Shown here: positions 59,661-64,000 of the stretch, piece by piece | How the letters are laid out: the number at the start of each line of letters is the position of its first letter | How positions within the stretch are numbered: position 1 is the stretch's first letter | DNA from: Planococcus citri | Lineage: Eukaryota > Arthropoda > Insecta > Hemiptera > Pseudococcidae | DNA: 64,000 nucleotides | Direction of reading: 5' to 3' | NCBI RefSeq assembly: GCF_950023065.1 | Contig: NC_088681.1 | Span: 14,198,001 to 14,262,000 of the forward strand | Made by a program: the position numbers and the translations under genes | Notes under the pieces: model-generated | Databases searched by the model: none | What the model was told of the DNA's origin: nothing | Seen by the model: only the letters and a program-made list of their open reading frames with translations

Positions 59661-60137
59661 CTCTGGATTATCATCAGTGCTATTCTATACAAAAAAAAAT
59701 GGTTGTAAACAATAAATTAAATAAGTATAGTATAAATTTAAATCATAATGATTATACATATGAAAGGTACACAAGTTGATATGCATCAATACCGATACTT
59801 TCATGAATTAAAAGGTTTCATTTTTTCATGTTTGATTATTACCAATAGATATTAATTTATGGAACTTTACAATAATCATTTGCACACAAATGAACTAAAA
59901 TAAATTTAACATTCAATGGAAAATTCAACTTGAATGAATTTAAACTGAAAGATTATCTTCTGGGTTACAGAAAATATACCCATATGTTAAGAAAAACTAT
60001 ATGTGCTTACTTTTTCTACATCCACATAATGTGTTTCTCCCATAATTGAAAATGAAATTAGCCTAACTAGCCAAAAACAATTTAAAACTTATGTGTACCT
60101 TACCATTTGTGTTTTTTCTACAATTAAGGTCACTTAC

Positions 60138-60690
60138 CCCATCCCAAAAAACAGCCACACACTGATAACGATTTGATTATTTCTAATTACGTAGTCTCCT
60201 AATCCCTTTGTTGTCAAGGATGCATACATGAAGTATAGGCTATCTGGGAATGACCAGCCCTTCTGCTCACTTAGTGATAAACACTGCTGGTATGCACACC
60301 AGCAGCAAAACAAATAAGGCATGAGTAGCTGTGTCTACTAACACAGCAGACATAGTACACAGCCCTACTTAGTTTGAATACTGATGCACCATCAAGAACT
60401 GAAAGCAATGGAAGTGGATTAACTCATAAAAATGAATCTAAGTTACTTCTATAGCTAGTACTTGCCATATAAGAGTAAATATGAGCCAGCTGACTGGAAA
60501 CTGCACTGTTTAAACAAATTCCTACAATTGAGTATGGTATCTGCACTACCATTCTTCCCAATGGCTCAGTATGAAATGGTACTCAACCCAACAAAGTAAC
60601 TAATGAATTGCCGTAGACACAGTACCATATCCTCTGTTCTTAAAAAAGATCCACTTGTCAGGATCAACAACAGTGCCATTCTATGCCCAA
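60138..60690 (-). pseudogene. Two-pore potassium channel second-pore exon, unit B (broken)
   Basis: The minus-strand open segment 60,322-60,138 reads GWSFPDSLYFMYASLTTKGL followed by GDYV and VISVWLFFGMG. This is the second pore helix, filter and last transmembrane helix of K2P channels. It ends at an intact splice donor (GG|GTAAGT at 60,137-60,136). TM3 (THALFVLLLVCIPAVFIT) lies just before it in a different frame, so one indel breaks the exon. The filter has TTKGLGD where a hydrophobic residue and usually GFG are required. The FKNRGYG block lies at about 60,650-60,620. A decayed gene copy is most likely; a functional channel is not. Confidence 0.65.
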
Positions 60691-61644
60691 AAAAATGCCT
60701 GTAAACAATAAATGAAAGAAGTACATACATAAATGTAAGTCATAATGATTTGATGAAAGGTTATGCATCAATACCTACACTTTTCATGAGATCAAAAAGT
60801 TTCAGAAAGTTTGATTTTTTCTGTGTTTTCAAACTAATTCCTGAAAGGAAATTAATTTGGACACAATGCTACAGAAATCATTGATATTCTGTTTTGGGGC
60901 TCCTTTCTATATTTCAAATTGGGAATAAAAAATTTATGATACTAAGCTTCAGTGTAATTTTATTAAAATATGAAAAGCCTTTATAGCATATTATTGCCAT
61001 AAATGTTCTAGTTATATGATTGCTAATTCAAATTGACAACTTTGTCTCATGCTGTTCATATATAGCTGAGTATAGCGCATGCTCAATGAATTGAATGTGC
61101 AACACAACACATTCCGCATTTGGTACATGTGGTAAGAATTTAAGCGCAATACTGAACTGCGCATGCCGTATACTCAGCTATATTCAAACAGCATGTGGCA
61201 AAAAACTTTTGTTTTATACGAAGGACCAGCACTACCAGCAATCTACGAGTATATAACTAAAATGTCTTTGATTACTACCCATATTAATTTATGAAACTTA
61301 CAAAAATTATTTGATCACAAATGAACTAAAATGAATTTAATTCAATTTGGGGGAATTTATATTAAAAGATTATATGTGACCTGCCAAGAGAAAATCAACC
61401 TTCGGTTCAAAAAATCATTTTTCACTGTTTCGCCAGTTTTTGTGCCCTGAAGCTTCAAAATTCATATGAAACCACCCAGAAGTCCCTATGATTTGCACAG
61501 CTCCATATACAGGGTTTCCTAGTTATGAGTGTGCTCATTCTTTTCATTTCCCCTCATTTTTTCATTATTTCCATTTTGAAATCAATCTGGAGGAGAAACG
61601 AAGCATTCTATGTGAAAAATACATCTAGCAAAGTTTTACAGAAT
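60691..61644. other. Duplicated non-coding block of the channel-remnant region
   Basis: 60,735-60,800 matches 59,740-59,805, and 60,835-61,000 and 61,280-61,375 match 57,895-58,130. An insertion-like stretch at 61,000-61,280 holds an inverted pair around 61,055-61,190 (CATGCTGTT...ATATAGCTGAGTATA and its mirror). No gene. Confidence 0.5.
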
Positions 61645-63372
61645 TAAATTTTGTTGTAATCACTAATAAATTTCCAAAATACAAATCATTGGTTGATTAA
61701 CCCAAAATGACCATTTTTTGGGCTTATGGGGTTCCCAAAGTTGTGATTACAATTTTAGGAACCACTGAGTATTATTTTCAAAAACTTTTTTAGGGTAAAA
61801 TATCTGTTTGAACTTGATAAACGTTTGTGAGGTGATTTTCCTATTTTCGACCTCAGGGGCAGAAATTGGGGGGAGTTTGATTTTTGGAAAATTTTGGAAC
61901 CACCATTTTGAACCAACTCCTTTGAGCCCCACTAAATTAAAAGCTTTTTACAGTTTATGAGTATCTGAAAGACCTTCATCTTACCAAATTTTGAGCTCAA
62001 TAAAATTTTCTGCTGGTACTCGAAAATCCAGTTTTCCATGTTTTTGCAATTTCAAAAATATGTGAACCCTTGGGAAACTAGAAACCTACAATTTGCGCCA
62101 AACGTAACGTTTTGAGGTATATAGGTATTCAATTATCTTGATGAAAAAGTGTAATTAAGCTCCCTGCATACTTGTAATTTTGAACCCTTTTTTTAGAGCC
62201 TCTCACTTTAGGCACCCCTAAAAGAGGTGTTTAAGCACATTTTTTCAAATTAATTGAAGAATTTACATTTGAACCACACTGGCAAGTGCTCGATGATTTT
62301 TCATTTGATTTTTCCTGTAACTTTAAAAATTACGCTTTTTTGGACCAAATTCTGATATTTTACTCTTAGCAAAAAAGCCCAAATTCACGTTTTCAGGATT
62401 TCAACAAAGTAAAATCTCAGAATTTGGTCCAAACAGCCTTATTTTCAAAGTTATAGGAAAAATCAAATGAAAAATCATTGAGCACTTGCTAGTGCGATTC
62501 AAATGTAAATTCTTCAATCAATTTGAAAAAATGCGCTTAAAACACCAGTGGGACTGTAAAAAAAGGGTTCAAAATTACGAATATACAAGGAGCTTAATTA
62601 AACTTTTTCATCAAGATAATTGAATGTATACCTCAAAAGGCTCAAAATGTTACGTTTGGCGCAAATTGTTGGTTTCTAGTTTTCCAGGGGTTCCCAAAAT
62701 TTTGTTTTAAGCTTAAAATTTGGTAAGATGAAGGTCTTTCAGGTACTCTGCAGTATGCAAATATGAACGAATAGGTAGAGAGAAGGCCAACGAACCAAAA
62801 CAAGGCATACGTAAAACAATGCCTTGCTAGGTTCGTGACTAGAGGCGAGAAAATAAAATAATAACAATAAAACAACGACTGTCAGTTTTAAGCCTAAATT
62901 ACCCATATAAATATAAGCTAATTTCTAGCTTAAGATATCATTTTGTATAACAAGTTTAGTTGTGAATATACCTATCCAAACTGTACACTTATGTTTCAAA
63001 TATTTGGTAGAAGAACTCACTCAACCTACACCTAATCTCATACAACATACCTACTCATAAACTGTAAAACGCTTTTTAGCGGGCCTCAAAAGGGTAGGTT
63101 CAAAATGGAAGTTCCAAAATTTTCCAAAAATCAACCCCCCCCCCTCCCCAATGTCTGCCCCAGGGGTCGAAAATAGGAAAATCACCTAGTATATAACGCT
63201 TATTGAGTTCAAACAGATATTTTTCCTTCAAAAGTTTTTGAAAATAATACTCAGTGGCTCCTAAAGTTCTTTTCATAATCACAACTTTGGGAACCCCTTG
63301 AGCCCGAGAAATAGTCATTTTGAGTTAACCAACCACCGATTCGTATTTTGGATATTCATTACAACATTTTAA
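61645..63372. mobile_element. Foldback element (~1.7 kb inverted repeat) split by an insertion
   Basis: The left arm from about 61,645 (TGTTGTAAT, CCAAAATACAAATC, GGGGTTCCCAAAGTTGTGAT, AATATCTGTTTGAACT) returns inverted in the right arm to about 63,372. The arms meet near 62,390, where TTACATTTGAACCACACTGG and its mirror are the innermost pair. The arms are diverged by perhaps 10-15%. No coding sequence. It sits inside the duplicated channel-remnant unit. The outer ends are approximate. Confidence 0.8.
62749..63051. mobile_element. 303-bp insertion in the foldback arm, flanked by TACTC
   Basis: The left arm reads straight through CTTTCAGATACTCATAAACT. In the right arm the same place is interrupted between TACTC (62,744-62,748) and a second TACTC (63,052-63,056), so the 5-bp target duplication is directly visible. 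The insert starts TGCAGTATGC and has no open frame of note. Length and duplication suit a solo LTR, but a clean TG...CA end is not seen, since it ends ACAACATACC. Confidence 0.7.
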
Positions 63373-63632
63373 GAGTGGTCCAGTCGATAACTGTCAGGGG
63401 GCTAAAAAATGGCCTTATTTGGACTCCTCCTATACTACTTCAACTTGGGTGAATTTAAACTGAAAGATTATTCAACTGCTGGGTTATAGAAAGTAATGAA
63501 GTGGATAAACTTATGGAAAATCCAAGGTGCTGCAGACTGAATAAAGTTACTTCTATAGCTAGTACTTACTTACCATGCAAGAGTAAAAATGGACCAGCTG
63601 ACTTGAAACTGCACCATTTAAAGAAATGCCTA
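63373..63632. other. Return of the duplicated channel-region unit
   Basis: 63,435-63,475 repeats the AACTTGGGTGAATTTAAACT block, and 63,535-63,625 repeats TTACTTCTATAGCTAGTACT and GACCAGCTGACTTGAAACTGC from about 59,110 and 60,455. No gene. Confidence 0.5.
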
Positions 63633-64000
63633 GAGGAGAAGGTACAAATATGGACCCCCTCTAGCTTTTTGGCTTTAAAGGGTAGAAAAAATTATCAAAT
63701 TTGTTTTTTGAATATACCATTCGAAAGGCCAAAGACTCTAGTATATTGTGTAAAAAAATTTTTTTTTTTGGTTGAAAACTCACGGAGAAATTTGAATTTT
63801 ACAAAAGTGACATAAATTGGTACAAATATGGACTCGGGTACAAATATGGACTCGGGTACAAATATGGACACCCTAAAAAAATATCTAAAAATTGCAGAAA
63901 ATGATGCGAAAATATATTTAAAGACGTTTTTTAACTTGAGTATATGAAAAAAACATCGAATGCATGACAATAAACATCAAATACATGAAAAAAATCGAAA
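63633..64000. mobile_element. Left part of a second copy of the 1.2-kb TA-flanked element
   Basis: Starts TA|GAGGAGAAGGTACAAATATG and follows 1966-2230 closely (GGACCCCCTCTAGCTTTTTG, AAAGGCCAAAGACTCTAGTA, TCACGGAGAAATTTGAA, ACAAATATGGACTCGG). It has an extra internal ACAAATATGGACTCGGGT unit at about 63,840-63,860. It runs off the window end. Confidence 0.8.

Overview
The window is animal nuclear DNA, most likely from an insect. Its genes are split by short GT-AG introns, it is strongly AT-rich, and it carries BEL/Pao retrotransposons, foldback elements and many small inverted-repeat elements. A hemipteran such as a scale insect or mealybug is my guess from texture (frequent TACCTACC runs) and is not proved by any marker here. 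There is no tRNA, rRNA or CRISPR signal that I can support.

Layout. (1) 1-5,725: two tandem copies of a two-exon gene for a small secreted cysteine-containing protein (136 aa each). Between them lie reverse-transcriptase debris, a TA-flanked 1.2-kb inverted-repeat element and a TTA-flanked 0.73-kb MITE. (2) 5.7-8.1 kb: decayed AT-rich DNA and a tandem array built on the palindrome TTCGCGAA. (3) 10.3-19.0 kb, + strand: the 3' part of a gene for a single-pass membrane protein with an EB-like cysteine module. Its 7.8-kb intron holds inverted-repeat elements and a ~21-bp tandem repeat. (4) 20-30 kb: a second TTCGCGAACG repeat cluster, a decayed BEL/Pao pol (minus strand) and a ~133-bp tandem array. 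(5) 32.4-36.6 kb, + strand: a complete 13-exon molybdenum cofactor sulfurase gene (823 aa). (6) 37.7-43.1 kb: three successive inverted-repeat elements. (7) 43.9-47.5 kb, + strand: a complete 12-exon gene for the succinate dehydrogenase flavoprotein subunit (661 aa), with a 209-bp mariner-type MITE just upstream. (8) 49.8-50.9 kb: a possible hAT transposase remnant. (9) 50,879-57,217, minus strand: a complete, recently inserted but broken BEL/Pao LTR retrotransposon with ~1% LTR divergence and a 5-bp target duplication. (10) 58.4-60.7 kb, minus strand: decayed, partly duplicated exons of a two-pore-domain potassium channel. (11) 61.6-63.4 kb: a large foldback repeat split by a 303-bp insertion, then the start of another copy of the 1.2-kb element seen near the left edge.

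The two clear housekeeping genes are unrelated in pathway: cofactor activation for xanthine dehydrogenase/aldehyde oxidase, and respiratory complex II. The most unusual signal is the tandem secreted-protein pair. Promoter-side sequence, signal-peptide exon, intron and 3' flank are all about 90% alike between copies, but the exon encoding the mature protein has fallen to about two-thirds nucleotide and about half amino-acid identity, without gaps. That is the pattern expected of diversifying selection.
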